This document shows positions 1-8,731 of a stretch of DNA of 64,000 nt, in pieces. Within the stretch, counting starts at the first letter, position 1, and the number at the start of each line of letters is the position of its first letter. The stretch is taken from the NCBI RefSeq assembly GCF_030159795.1, contig NZ_BSND01000006.1:62001-126000 (forward strand), given 5' to 3'. The notes below the pieces were generated by a model. It was not told the origin of the DNA. It saw only the letters and a list, made by a program, of their open reading frames with translations, and searched no databases. Both the position numbers and the translations under genes were made by a program. Source of the stretch: Methylophaga thalassica (GTDB taxonomy: Bacteria; Pseudomonadota; Gammaproteobacteria; Nitrosococcales; Methylophagaceae).

Positions 1-420
1 CGCCCTTGCAGTGTTTTATTCAGCCATTCAAAACCTGAACATACCCATGACATCAACTACCTCTCCGAATCACCTGAGAAGGCCATTAGCGGCTCTTACG
101 GGGCAGAATTATTTATACCTTTATGGCTAAATTGGAAAATATTAGGAAAAGATTGGTTTATCGATAAGATCAACTACCGACTTGAGCAAGCAGAATATTT
201 TGCAAGCCAACTTCAGAAACAAACAAAATGGCCGATTATTAATCATGGCACTGGGATTGTCTGTTTCAAAGCGGATCATGACGCTCTGTTAGCCCCTTTA
301 GTCGAAAAGGGTACCGTTTCTACCATTAACTTGAATCAAACGTGCTATCACCGTGTGATTTTTGCCGGGCTCGATACTAGTGCAGAAAAACTGCTCAAGG
401 CTTTACACCCTTTTCTTTAA
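1..420 (+). CDS. 3' end of a probable PLP-dependent decarboxylase (partial)
   Basis: Open frame entering from the left edge and ending TAA at 418-420; 139 C-terminal residues are visible. The segment AISGSYGAELFIPLW followed by a long helix (YRLEQAEYFASQL) and the NHGTGIVCFK strand resembles the C-terminal part of fold-type I PLP-dependent group II decarboxylases, where an ISGSRxG segment lies downstream of the PLP lysine. The catalytic lysine and cofactor-binding region lie outside the window, so the substrate cannot be named. It converges on the DamX-like gene and the two 3' ends overlap by 26 bp (395-420). A related aminotransferase-fold enzyme is the main alternative. Family assignment is inference from motif resemblance only. 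Confidence 0.5.
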   Translation, partial: RPCSVLFSHSKPEHTHDINYLSESPEKAISGSYGAELFIPLWLNWKILGKDWFIDKINYRLEQAEYFASQLQKQTKWPIINHGTGIVCFKADHDALLAPLVEKGTVSTINLNQTCYHRVIFAGLDTSAEKLLKALHPFL

Positions 421-1951
421 TTTGTTTCTGTACGCTATCAAAACGGCGTAACCAGGTAGGCAAATTATTCATTGCACCTGACCACTGATTACTCGCTTTT
501 AAAGCTGCCTGCTTAGATGGATAAACACCAAAAATTAAAACATGCCAAGGTTTGTTATCACGCAAGCTGGTAAAGCGGGCCACATCACCGGTCAGCCCAT
601 GTTCTTCAATAAAGGCATCGACTTCTTTGTCATCCCATGACCCCATTAACTGGAATGTGTAATGTTTGGCTGGGCGAGAAAGAATCCACTTAGTGTCGTG
701 AACCTTATCAAGGATACTTAGTTCAAGTTTTTTCACTTGTTTTGGAGCAATTGTTTTATTTTCATTGTTAACTATTTGCTCTTCAGGCCCAGGAACGGTA
801 GGGGTTTCTTTTTCTATTTTTTCCTCAGGTTCTGCTTCGACAACTACCTGCTCAGCTTCAGCCGACGGCATCAATTTTTCCTGTTCTTGAGCACTTGAAG
901 TTTCTGACGCTGGCGTTGGGATTTCTGCAAGCAAGGCCTCTAGTTTTTCTCGCTCAGATAGCATTTTGGCTTCTTTTTCTTGCTCATCGCCCACCACTAC
1001 TGTAGCCAGCTTATTATCCTCTGCGGAAATATCTTCAGGTAATTCCAGTGTGTTCTGTGATGCTGTAGATGCAGATATCCAGTCATTGATTCGATTCTGG
1101 AAAATCAGAATAAGCACAATAACAGCAGCAAGTGAAATACCACCGCTCCATCGAAGCCAGTTAATCTGACCCAAGGAAATTTTAGGCGTACGTTTCCAGG
1201 TTTTTGCTTTGATACCCAGCAATTGTTGATGAGCCAGAGCATTTAACCGCGCAAGATTACCAGCAGAGGCCTTACTTAAATACTGAATTTCTTTTGCCGG
1301 AAAAGGGCTGTCGCCCTGATATCCGGCGCTTTTCAAACGATGTAGTAAATACGCTTCTGTCTCAATAAACTCCAGCGGTGGTAAATCCAACCACTGTGTA
1401 GAAACAAGATTAAATTTCGTCTCTGCCGTCATCGAAAGAACAGCTTGCAGAATGGGTTGCTGTTCATCATCCTGCCAGCTCAGGCAACTGTGTAATAGTT
1501 GCTGCTCAGGCTCAGATAAAAGTTGTACGTCATCTACTAGCAATACCGGTGTGATATTGAGTTTTTTTAGATGACTCAACCGCTCTTTTAATAGATTCGC
1601 CAATGATTTTTCATCATTTGTCGACGCAAGTTCAGTAGCTAATGCCTTTAGCATGCCCTGATATTGTTCAAGTGTGGAAATATTATTACGCCAGCGATAA
1701 AAGCGCATATCCGAAGTCGTTTGACGCTGTAATTGTTGCAGTAACGTCGTTTTTCCTAAGCCAGTGTCAGCTTGTAACAATATTGGTGTGGAAGTGGATC
1801 TTAATAAATGCAGAATAAGCAAACGGCGTTGCTTAATATATCGGCCATCAAAAAAATCTTCCGCAGATTTGACTTCAGAAAAAGGTAAACGCTGTAAGGC
1901 CAGCTTAGTGATATATGCTGGCTCAGGCGATGTTGCCGCAATATCACTCAT
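395..1951 (-). CDS. damX: DamX-like AAA ATPase with transmembrane segment and SPOR domain
   Basis: 518 residues. An ExeA-like P-loop ATPase domain is at the N-terminus: Walker A ADTGLGKT at 61-68 and Walker B VLLVDD at 136-141. A single transmembrane segment follows at about 268-286, then a low-complexity Glu/Pro-rich periplasmic linker (about 300-425) and a C-terminal SPOR domain (about 430-505). SPOR domains bind denuded glycan strands at the division septum. The position after aroK-aroB matches damX in Enterobacteria and Pseudomonas. The Shine-Dalgarno AGGTG sits next to the aroB stop and only 7 bp separate the genes, so it is probably cotranscribed. dam and rpe, which follow damX in E. 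coli, are absent here. A septal or cell-envelope role is inferred from the family. Confidence 0.85.
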   Translation of the reverse strand: MSDIAATSPEPAYITKLALQRLPFSEVKSAEDFFDGRYIKQRRLLILHLLRSTSTPILLQADTGLGKTTLLQQLQRQTTSDMRFYRWRNNISTLEQYQGMLKALATELASTNDEKSLANLLKERLSHLKKLNITPVLLVDDVQLLSEPEQQLLHSCLSWQDDEQQPILQAVLSMTAETKFNLVSTQWLDLPPLEFIETEAYLLHRLKSAGYQGDSPFPAKEIQYLSKASAGNLARLNALAHQQLLGIKAKTWKRTPKISLGQINWLRWSGGISLAAVIVLILIFQNRINDWISASTASQNTLELPEDISAEDNKLATVVVGDEQEKEAKMLSEREKLEALLAEIPTPASETSSAQEQEKLMPSAEAEQVVVEAEPEEKIEKETPTVPGPEEQIVNNENKTIAPKQVKKLELSILDKVHDTKWILSRPAKHYTFQLMGSWDDKEVDAFIEEHGLTGDVARFTSLRDNKPWHVLIFGVYPSKQAALKASNQWSGAMNNLPTWLRRFDSVQKQIKEKGVKP

Positions 1952-1958
1952 CTATCAC

Positions 1959-3044
1959 CTACTGTTTTTCCTGAAATGCCACCAGCGTTTCTTGCAGCTT
2001 TTCTAAATCATAATCATCACTGATGATGGCCTTACCAATACCTTTTAAGAGTACAAGACGGATAACGCCATCCTGCACTTTTTTATCCACAGACATCAGG
2101 GATAAAAATTTCTCAGCAGACATTTCCTGTGGGCTTTGAACAGGAAGTCCAGCAGCGAGAAACAAATCGGCAATTCGGCTCACTTCATCGGCAGACATCC
2201 AACCTTGCCGTGCAGAGAGATCTGCCGCCATCAACATACCAGTTGCAATCGCTTCGCCATGTAGCCAATTACCATAGCCCATGCCAGTTTCAATGGCATG
2301 GCCAAAGGTATGACCTAAATTCAATAAGGCACGAACATCCTGCTCTGTCTCATCCTTGGCAACAATATCCGCTTTATCCTGACATGAGCGTTCAATGGCG
2401 TAAGCCAGGGCTTGGGAATCACGTTGTTTTAATGCTGAGATATTTTTTTCTAACCACTCAAAAAAGTCCAGGTCATTGATCAAACCATATTTAATGACTT
2501 CGGCAAGACCCGATGCTAATTGTCGGTCATCCAGCGTATTGAGTGTATTGGTATCAGCGACCACACACTGAGGCTGATAAAAAGCGCCGATCATGTTCTT
2601 ACCCAAAGCATGATTAACCGCTGTTTTCCCACCCACAGAAGAATCCACTTGTGACAATAATGTGGTGGGTATTTGAATAAATGGTACACCACGCTGATAG
2701 CAAGCGGCTGCAAACCCTGTCATATCGCCAATCACACCACCACCTAATGCAATCAAAGTCACTTGTCTGGAAAACTGCTCAGACAGTAACTTGTCAAAGA
2801 TATGATTCATGACCTCCAGAGTTTTGTATGATTCGCCATCAGGAAGCACCACCGAGTCACATTTAAATTCTGTCAACAGAGCACTTACTTTATCGAGATA
2901 TAAAGGTGCGATTGTTTCATTGGTCACAATCAATACTTCCTGACGTTTAATATGCTTTGTAAGGAGTTCTTTCTGTGACAATAAGTCAGTACCGATGTAT
3001 ATCGGGTAGCTTCGCTCTGCTAATTCAACCTGTAACGTTTTCAT
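1959..3044 (-). CDS. aroB: 3-dehydroquinate synthase
   Basis: 361 residues, the usual AroB length. It converts DAHP to 3-dehydroquinate, the second step of the shikimate pathway, using NAD and a divalent metal in the cytoplasm. The NAD-binding GGGVIGD is at 101-107, the [11 protein letters not shown] segment at 135-145 and the metal-ligand region contains GHTFGHAIE and the later WLHGEA. The start lies inside the 3' end of aroK (20 bp overlap), indicating translational coupling. It is followed closely by the DamX-like gene. No unusual feature. Confidence 0.97.
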   Translation of the reverse strand: MKTLQVELAERSYPIYIGTDLLSQKELLTKHIKRQEVLIVTNETIAPLYLDKVSALLTEFKCDSVVLPDGESYKTLEVMNHIFDKLLSEQFSRQVTLIALGGGVIGDMTGFAAACYQRGVPFIQIPTTLLSQVDSSVGGKTAVNHALGKNMIGAFYQPQCVVADTNTLNTLDDRQLASGLAEVIKYGLINDLDFFEWLEKNISALKQRDSQALAYAIERSCQDKADIVAKDETEQDVRALLNLGHTFGHAIETGMGYGNWLHGEAIATGMLMAADLSARQGWMSADEVSRIADLFLAAGLPVQSPQEMSAEKFLSLMSVDKKVQDGVIRLVLLKGIGKAIISDDYDLEKLQETLVAFQEKQ

Positions 3045-3576
3045 GAGTTCTTCTTTTCTTGTCTAATTCTTTCAGCCTACGGATAACTTCATTTACAGTG
3101 TGCTGGACGGATTGTTCACCGGTTTTTATTATGATGTCAGCCACGTCACGATAGAGTGGTTCACGAATAGTGAGCAAATTTTCGATTTGTTTACGTCTAT
3201 CCGTATTTTGTAACAATGGCCGTTTTTTATCTCTGGCCGTGCGCCGATATAACTGTTCGGCTGAGGCTGATAAATAAATCACCTGGCCACGAGACTTCAG
3301 GCATTGTCGATTCTGCTCGGATAAAACGGCACCACCACCTGTAGCCACGACCACATTTTTTAGCTCTGTCAGCTCGTCAATCGCTTTGGATTCACGTTCT
3401 CTAAAACCCGACTCGCCTTCCATCTCAAAAATCCAGGAAATCGAGACGCCTGTACGCTTTTCGATGACTTTATCGCTATCATAAAATTTTCTATGCAGAA
3501 CTTTAGCCAGTTGTCTACCAATCGTAGACTTCCCTGATCCCATCGGCCCAACAAGAAATATATTACCTAAACTCAA
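3025..3576 (-). CDS. aroK: Shikimate kinase I
   Basis: 183 residues. It phosphorylates shikimate with ATP in chorismate synthesis. Walker [10 protein letters not shown] is at 10-18, the shikimate-binding FYDSD near 31-35, FRERE near 58-62 and the GGGAV loop near 80-84. The C-terminus ([11 protein letters not shown]) runs a little past the usual end and overlaps aroB. It lies downstream of pilQ but is separated from it by a strong terminator-like hairpin (3603-3634), so aroKB-damX may rely on readthrough or their own promoter. Confidence 0.97.
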   Translation of the reverse strand: MSLGNIFLVGPMGSGKSTIGRQLAKVLHRKFYDSDKVIEKRTGVSISWIFEMEGESGFRERESKAIDELTELKNVVVATGGGAVLSEQNRQCLKSRGQVIYLSASAEQLYRRTARDKKRPLLQNTDRRKQIENLLTIREPLYRDVADIIIKTGEQSVQHTVNEVIRRLKELDKKRRTHENVTG

Positions 3577-3602
3577 TGTGGTTTATCCAAATGCTGATGA
3601 CA

Positions 3603-3634
3603 AAAAAGCCGGCTCATACAAGACCCGGCTTTTT
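3603..3634 (-). terminator. Intrinsic terminator between pilQ and aroK
   Basis: The arms AAAAAGCCGG (3603-3612) and CCGGCTTTTT (3625-3634) are perfectly complementary with a 12-nt loop. On the minus strand the GC stem runs directly into a T-run, the classical Rho-independent form. Because the A/T flanks pair too, it reads as a hairpin on both strands, but only minus-strand genes flank it. Confidence 0.8.
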
Positions 3635-3658
3635 GATTTTAACTGAAAATGACTGATT

Positions 3659-5740
3659 TCAGTATTGAAAACCTTCTTTTACAATTTTTGGTGTAATGAA
3701 AACAAGTAGTTCGCGCTTTGTATCTGTTTTATTCGTATTTCTGAACATAAAGCCGACATAGGGTAAATCACCAAAAAATGGCACACGTTCTACCGTATCA
3801 GATTTTGTTTGTTCATAAATACCACCAAGCACGACGGTTTCACCATTGTCGACCAACACTTGAGTCTGAACTTTTCGAGTATCTATACTCGGAATACCAT
3901 TAAAAAGGCTACCTACTGCATCTTTACTGACTTCCAAATCCATGACAATACGATCATCAGGGGTAATTTGAGGTGTCACATCAAGCTTAAGAACAGCTTC
4001 TTTGAAAGATACATTCGTCGCACCACTTGAAGTTGCTTCCTGATATGGAATTTCTGTGCCCTGCTCAATCGTAGCTTGCTTTTGGTTAGAGGTGATCACT
4101 CGTGGAGATGAGATAACCTCACCTTTACCTTCTGTTTCCATGGCTGATAATTCAAGCTCAAGAATCATGCCTAGCGGTAATTTTGTTAATGCAAGACCAA
4201 TAGTGCCTGCGGCATCACTAACAGGTAGATTAACATTTAAATCCTGTCCAAGTGCTCTGGCTCCTGTTGCTGGAGTAACACTACCGGTGTCGGTGACTGA
4301 CAAATCACTGAGTGATGACGAAGTAGCAGCACCCAAGGTATTACTTTTTGCAGAGGCTCCAAACCGCACACCTAATTCATTTTCGAAATCATTATTGGCA
4401 ATAACGATTCGTGATTCAATCAGTACTTGTCTGACAGGTTTATCCAACTGTTCAATCACTTGCCCAATTTCAGTCAGACTCTTCGCTGTGTCACGAATTA
4501 ACAGGGAGTTTGTTCTGGCATCGATTGTAATATTACCTCTTGGCGATAAGAAACCCGACTCTTTGCCGTCACCTTGCAGCAAGGTTGCCAATTCATCTGC
4601 TTTGGCAAATTTAATTTCTTTGATTTCTGTGTAGAGTGGCTCTAATTCAACTAATTGCTTTTGGGCTTCCAGCTCTTGCTTTTCTCTTGCCGCAATTTCT
4701 GCTGCCGGTGCCACTAACATCACATTGCCATTTTGTCTCATGGCAAGGCCTTTTGTTTTTAGAATGATATCTAAGGCCTGATCCCAAGGGACATTTTTCA
4801 AACGTAGAGTAAGATTGCCCGTTACTGTATCACTGGTGACCAGATTCATTCCTGTGAAATCAGCCAAGAGTTGAAGTACCGCTCTCACTTCAATATTCTG
4901 GAAATTCAATGAGAGTTTTTCGCCGGTGTAGCCAAACTCATTTCGGCCACCTTTTTTCGACTCATCTTCTGCTACAGGTTTAACTTCCACCACCAGTGTA
5001 TTTTCAGATTGATAGGCAAGGTGTTCATATTTACCTTTTGTTGTCAGCGTTAGCTGCGTCCCACCATTTTTACTTTCAGTATCCACAAACTGTACTGGTG
5101 TAGCAAAATCCATCACATCCAGACGACGATGAAGTTTTTCCGGCAAAGAAACATTGCTCAAATCAACAACAATATTTCCCCGCTCCTGTTTAACATCCAT
5201 AGAGGCATTATCATTGGCGAGTTTTAATATCAAACGGGCCTGGCCGTCATCACCTCGACGAAAATCAATATCTGTCACACTATTTGCTGCCGATGTCGTA
5301 CTTGTTTTATTTTTGGCCACATTGACACTATCGATGGTAACAGTCATCTGATTGTTGTCACGGCTTATTGTATAAGGCACTTTTTGCAGTAGATTAATAA
5401 CCATTCTGGTGCGATCCCCTGCTTCCACAGCAGCGATACTTTTAGTCACACCAATATTTACCTGTTTGACTCTCTGTGGCAGTGCATTCTTGACACCAGC
5501 AAAATCAATCACAATCCTGGCTGGATCATCTGTCGAAAAACTATGTGGTTCAGGAAAATCTCCAGAGAACTGCACCTGTATTTTTGCTTTATCACCAGGC
5601 AGTGCAGTGAAATCGACAGCCGTCATTTCTGCTGCATTGACGCTATTTGATGCCATTAGAAAAGCTGTTAACCAGAATAAATGCTGTTTCAATCTAACGC
5701 TCCAACTCGGCTTGGTTTGTAATGATTGCTGTGTATCCAT
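3659..5740 (-). CDS. pilQ: Type IV pilus secretin PilQ
   Basis: 693 residues from the preferred ATG at 5740. An in-frame ATG at 5767 would add nine residues, but the internal start has GGA six bases upstream while the outer one lacks a clear site. A signal peptide (FWLTAFLMASNSVNA) is followed by two AMIN-type peptidoglycan-binding regions, a short secretin/TonB N0 domain (VPWDQALDIILKTKGLA), an N1 domain and the C-terminal secretin pore ending near ELLVFITPKIV. PilQ multimers form the outer-membrane channel for type IV pilus extrusion or DNA uptake. It is the last gene of the pilMNOPQ set, and a terminator follows it. Confidence 0.95.
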   Translation of the reverse strand: MDTQQSLQTKPSWSVRLKQHLFWLTAFLMASNSVNAAEMTAVDFTALPGDKAKIQVQFSGDFPEPHSFSTDDPARIVIDFAGVKNALPQRVKQVNIGVTKSIAAVEAGDRTRMVINLLQKVPYTISRDNNQMTVTIDSVNVAKNKTSTTSAANSVTDIDFRRGDDGQARLILKLANDNASMDVKQERGNIVVDLSNVSLPEKLHRRLDVMDFATPVQFVDTESKNGGTQLTLTTKGKYEHLAYQSENTLVVEVKPVAEDESKKGGRNEFGYTGEKLSLNFQNIEVRAVLQLLADFTGMNLVTSDTVTGNLTLRLKNVPWDQALDIILKTKGLAMRQNGNVMLVAPAAEIAAREKQELEAQKQLVELEPLYTEIKEIKFAKADELATLLQGDGKESGFLSPRGNITIDARTNSLLIRDTAKSLTEIGQVIEQLDKPVRQVLIESRIVIANNDFENELGVRFGASAKSNTLGAATSSSLSDLSVTDTGSVTPATGARALGQDLNVNLPVSDAAGTIGLALTKLPLGMILELELSAMETEGKGEVISSPRVITSNQKQATIEQGTEIPYQEATSSGATNVSFKEAVLKLDVTPQITPDDRIVMDLEVSKDAVGSLFNGIPSIDTRKVQTQVLVDNGETVVLGGIYEQTKSDTVERVPFFGDLPYVGFMFRNTNKTDTKRELLVFITPKIVKEGFQY

Positions 5741-5770
5741 GACTTTTCCATCTCTAATCATTTTCATTGA

Positions 5771-6322
5771 CTAATTTACCTCTACCGCCGGAACGGAAGT
5801 CTCACGTTCGATATAACCACCACCGCCCTGAGGAACGATTTCCTTGAGAACCAATTTAGAATCACTGATTTCCATGATTTTGCCGTTATTCTGGCCCATA
5901 TAGTTACCTGTCTGCACTCGGTGTATGACACCATCCGGTGCTCTTACCAAAGCCCAAACCTGCTCTTGCTCCAATGTACCTACATATTGCAACTGTGATA
6001 AATCGAAAAATTCTAATACTTCTTTTCGTCTGTTTTCATCGGGACGAATACCATTATCAACAACAGGCTCTGGTGCGGGCTGCGGGACATCAATCACAGT
6101 TGGAACAAACGGGTCTCTCAAGTTTGAAGCCGCATACGCAAACTTCTCATAGGGTTTCATAACGGGTATCGGCTCTATATCCGATTTCTGTTGACTTTTC
6201 ACCTGAGCTATATAGGCATTCAAATCGGCTTTATCCTGATTACAAGCTGCCAGTGAGCATACAAGAAGCAGTGATAAGGCCCATTTAAATATAAGGTTTG
6301 ATGATGGGTAAATTGTGTTCAT
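5771..6322 (-). CDS. pilP: Type IV pilus assembly lipoprotein PilP
   Basis: 183 residues with an N-terminal lipoprotein signal. The lipobox LAAC places the lipidated cysteine at residue 27. The rest is a disordered linker followed by the small beta domain (about 85-180) that docks on the N0 domain of PilQ and binds PilN/PilO. LRDPFVP near the middle is the typical conserved PilP segment. It is located between pilO and pilQ in the canonical order, 12 bp after pilO. Confidence 0.93.
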   Translation of the reverse strand: MNTIYPSSNLIFKWALSLLLVCSLAACNQDKADLNAYIAQVKSQQKSDIEPIPVMKPYEKFAYAASNLRDPFVPTVIDVPQPAPEPVVDNGIRPDENRRKEVLEFFDLSQLQYVGTLEQEQVWALVRAPDGVIHRVQTGNYMGQNNGKIMEISDSKLVLKEIVPQGGGGYIERETSVPAVEVN

Positions 6323-6334
6323 GTCATTGTTACT

Positions 6335-6922
6335 CTATTTATCATCATCAAAATAACGATAGGTTTTTGCTGTAATGTTCATGGTCATTTTGCCTGTCGC
6401 CTGACTCATTGGCCCCATGCTGATGTCATGCAAAGTCACAATCCGTGGTAAAGCCGCTACCCCACTCACAAATTCTCCGAACTGGTGGTATGTTCCAGTC
6501 ACCGTCATCTGTATCGGCAATTCAGCATAAAAATCCACAGGCCTCTCACCTTCGGGTTTGAAAAGCTCAAACTCCAGACCATTTATCAAACCTGTTCGGG
6601 TGATATCGACGAGTAAATCGGGTACTTCACTTTTTTTAGGTAGTTGCTCAAGCATAGAGGAAAACATCACTCGCATTTCGGCTAACTGTTCTTTGTAAGC
6701 CTCGAGATTTACCGCTTTGGCTTGTTTAATCTCAAAAATTTGCTTGAGTTCGACTTCTTTTTGCTCAAGTTTGGTCAGCTCGGCTTGCTTATCTTTCAGA
6801 ATAAAATAATAACCACCAGCCCAGACCAACAGACAAATCAACACAGCAGCAACGATTTTTATAGGCGTGGGCCACTCACCACTTTCATTAAAATCAAGTT
6901 CCGTAATAGAGGAAAGGTCCAT
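6335..6922 (-). CDS. pilO: Type IV pilus inner-membrane alignment protein PilO
   Basis: 195 residues: a short cytoplasmic N-terminus, one transmembrane helix (about 22-42), a coiled coil (about 45-95) and a ferredoxin-like periplasmic domain (about 100-190). It forms heterodimers with PilN in the alignment complex that links the inner-membrane motor to PilQ. The start codon overlaps the pilN stop as TAATG, implying coupled translation. Confidence 0.93.
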   Translation of the reverse strand: MDLSSITELDFNESGEWPTPIKIVAAVLICLLVWAGGYYFILKDKQAELTKLEQKEVELKQIFEIKQAKAVNLEAYKEQLAEMRVMFSSMLEQLPKKSEVPDLLVDITRTGLINGLEFELFKPEGERPVDFYAELPIQMTVTGTYHQFGEFVSGVAALPRIVTLHDISMGPMSQATGKMTMNITAKTYRYFDDDK

Positions 6923-7482
6923 TATTTATCCCCCTTTGTCGCAGCTGCTGATTCATTGACCTCTACAGTAAACTGTCTGATCGCATTATTGCTTGTAGAT
7001 GTCCGTTTGATAACTTCCAGGCGAGACTCGCCGTATTCAGGATTTTCATCAAGTTGACGCATAAAGACAGATACCCTGGCATTCGATTCTGCCGTTCCGC
7101 TGAAGGTAATGGTATTACCTGTACGTACCACTTTTTCTAAATGAATACCCTCAGGAACCACCCGCGCGATAGAGTCGAATACTTTTACCACTTTAGGACG
7201 ACTTTCCTGTAAATCCTGAATAACTTGCATTCTGGCCAAAAGCCGTTTCTTTTGTGCTTCGAGGTCTTGAATTTCTTTAATTTTGACATCTAACTTAGTG
7301 ATTTCTGTCTGTAATTGCGTATTGCGCTGGTTTTGATCACTAATCAGGCTATTGGCGTAACCCATCACAAGATAAAAAATAAGGGCTGCAAACAAAAAAG
7401 TTGCGCCCATCGCTAAATAAAACTGTTTCTGCCGCTCTTCTCTTCGCTTTTCACGCCATGGCAGTAGATTGATATGTGCCAT
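6922..7482 (-). CDS. pilN: Type IV pilus inner-membrane alignment protein PilN
   Basis: 186 residues. The N-terminus carries INLLPWRE (4-11), the conserved cytoplasmic peptide that inserts into PilM. A transmembrane helix (about 24-44), a coiled coil (about 50-95) and a ferredoxin-like periplasmic domain follow. It overlaps the upstream pilM stop as TGATG and the downstream pilO start as TAATG, so the three proteins are probably made in coupled amounts. Confidence 0.94.
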   Translation of the reverse strand: MAHINLLPWREKRREERQKQFYLAMGATFLFAALIFYLVMGYANSLISDQNQRNTQLQTEITKLDVKIKEIQDLEAQKKRLLARMQVIQDLQESRPKVVKVFDSIARVVPEGIHLEKVVRTGNTITFSGTAESNARVSVFMRQLDENPEYGESRLEVIKRTSTSNNAIRQFTVEVNESAAATKGDK

Positions 7483-8540
7483 CAGTCAAAACTCCTCATT
7501 GCCAAGCCGCAAGCAATCATCATCGAAGGAGCATCATTACTTAATGCCTGTATTTTCACCCGAGATCCCAGAATCATCTCTGCAAAAGGATTAGCAATAG
7601 ATGTTGATGTACCGGTTTCTTCTTCTATCATCGTATCGATACCTTCGATAGAAGCACACCCTCCAGCCAGAATAATATGATCGATGGACTGATATTGTGT
7701 CGATGCTGAAAAGAAGAATTGCAATGCTCGTGTTACGGTCATTGCCATTGAACGCTTGAAAGGTTCAAGCACTTTCGGACCATAATCATCTGGCAAACTG
7801 CCATCTTTCTTCGCTCGCCCCGCCTCCTGATAAGACATCCCGTAATGGCGTTCAATATCTTCAGTTAACATTCTTCCGCCAAATGTTTGCTCACGGGTAA
7901 AAACAATTTTGCCGTCAACCAGTACGTGTAAGGTTGTCAGTGTTGCACCGACATCAGCAACAGCGACCGTCAAGCCCTGGCCATGGTGTGGCAATTGTCG
8001 AGCGATTAATTCAAACGCATTTTCCATTGTATAGGCTTCGACATCGACCAGTCGGGGTTTTAATCCAGCTTTCTCGACCACCTCAGTACGGACATCCACA
8101 TTTTCACGGCGTGAAGCAGCAAGCAGAACATCAACAGCTTCAACATCAGCTGCTGAAGGCCCTAATATTTCAAAATCCAGTCGTACTTCATCAAGTGGGT
8201 AAGGAATATAGTTTTCTGCTTCCATAAGGACATTTTCTTCAAGCTCACGCTCTGATAATGAAGCAGGAAAAGATACGATTTTACTGATGGCTGAATTAGC
8301 AGAAACGGCAACAGCGGCTTCTTTGGCTTTTGTACCTGAACGTTTGACTGCGCGTCTTATTGCACCAGCCACTTCATCTCTATTTTCAATGCGGCTTTCA
8401 ACCACAGCATTGACAGGTAAAGGCTCAACGGAATATGACTCGACAGTATATTTCTCACCTTTTTTACTCAGTTCTAATACCTTTACTACCGAAGAACTGA
8501 TATCTATGCCTAGCAAAGGGGATTTTTTTCGTCCGAACAT
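7482..8540 (-). CDS. pilM: Type IV pilus actin-like ATPase PilM
   Basis: 352 residues, FtsA/actin-like fold. The first nucleotide-binding segment LLGIDISSSVVKVLEL is at 9-24, a second phosphate-binding segment VAVADVGATLTTL lies near the middle and the adenosine motif LAGGCASIEG near residue 295. PilM sits on the cytoplasmic face and binds the PilN N-terminal peptide. It is the first gene of pilMNOPQ, with GAGG seven bases before the ATG and a good upstream promoter (8601-8628). Confidence 0.95.
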   Translation of the reverse strand: MFGRKKSPLLGIDISSSVVKVLELSKKGEKYTVESYSVEPLPVNAVVESRIENRDEVAGAIRRAVKRSGTKAKEAAVAVSANSAISKIVSFPASLSERELEENVLMEAENYIPYPLDEVRLDFEILGPSAADVEAVDVLLAASRRENVDVRTEVVEKAGLKPRLVDVEAYTMENAFELIARQLPHHGQGLTVAVADVGATLTTLHVLVDGKIVFTREQTFGGRMLTEDIERHYGMSYQEAGRAKKDGSLPDDYGPKVLEPFKRSMAMTVTRALQFFFSASTQYQSIDHIILAGGCASIEGIDTMIEEETGTSTSIANPFAEMILGSRVKIQALSNDAPSMMIACGLAMRSFD

Positions 8541-8600
8541 TTATCGCCTCAATTCCCGTTGATTCATTGAATAAGCCCACTTAGCACTATTACTTAAAGT

Positions 8601-8628
8601 AGTTTATTAAGAATCTTGAGCTTGTCAA
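8601..8628 (-). promoter_or_regulatory. Probable sigma-70 promoter of pilMNOPQ
   Basis: On the minus strand a perfect -35 TTGACA (8623-8628) is followed after 16 bp by TAAACT (8601-8606), a moderate -10. The predicted transcript starts about 50-55 bases upstream of pilM. It lies in the divergent pilM/mrcA intergenic region. Confidence 0.55.
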
Positions 8629-8731
8629 CCTAAATATATCAATAAAACTAGTGATTTGAACCCTCTCACTGTTATTATTTGTGACTCAATATATACTTTC
8701 ACATCATTTCTTACATAGCAGCCAAGTCTAC

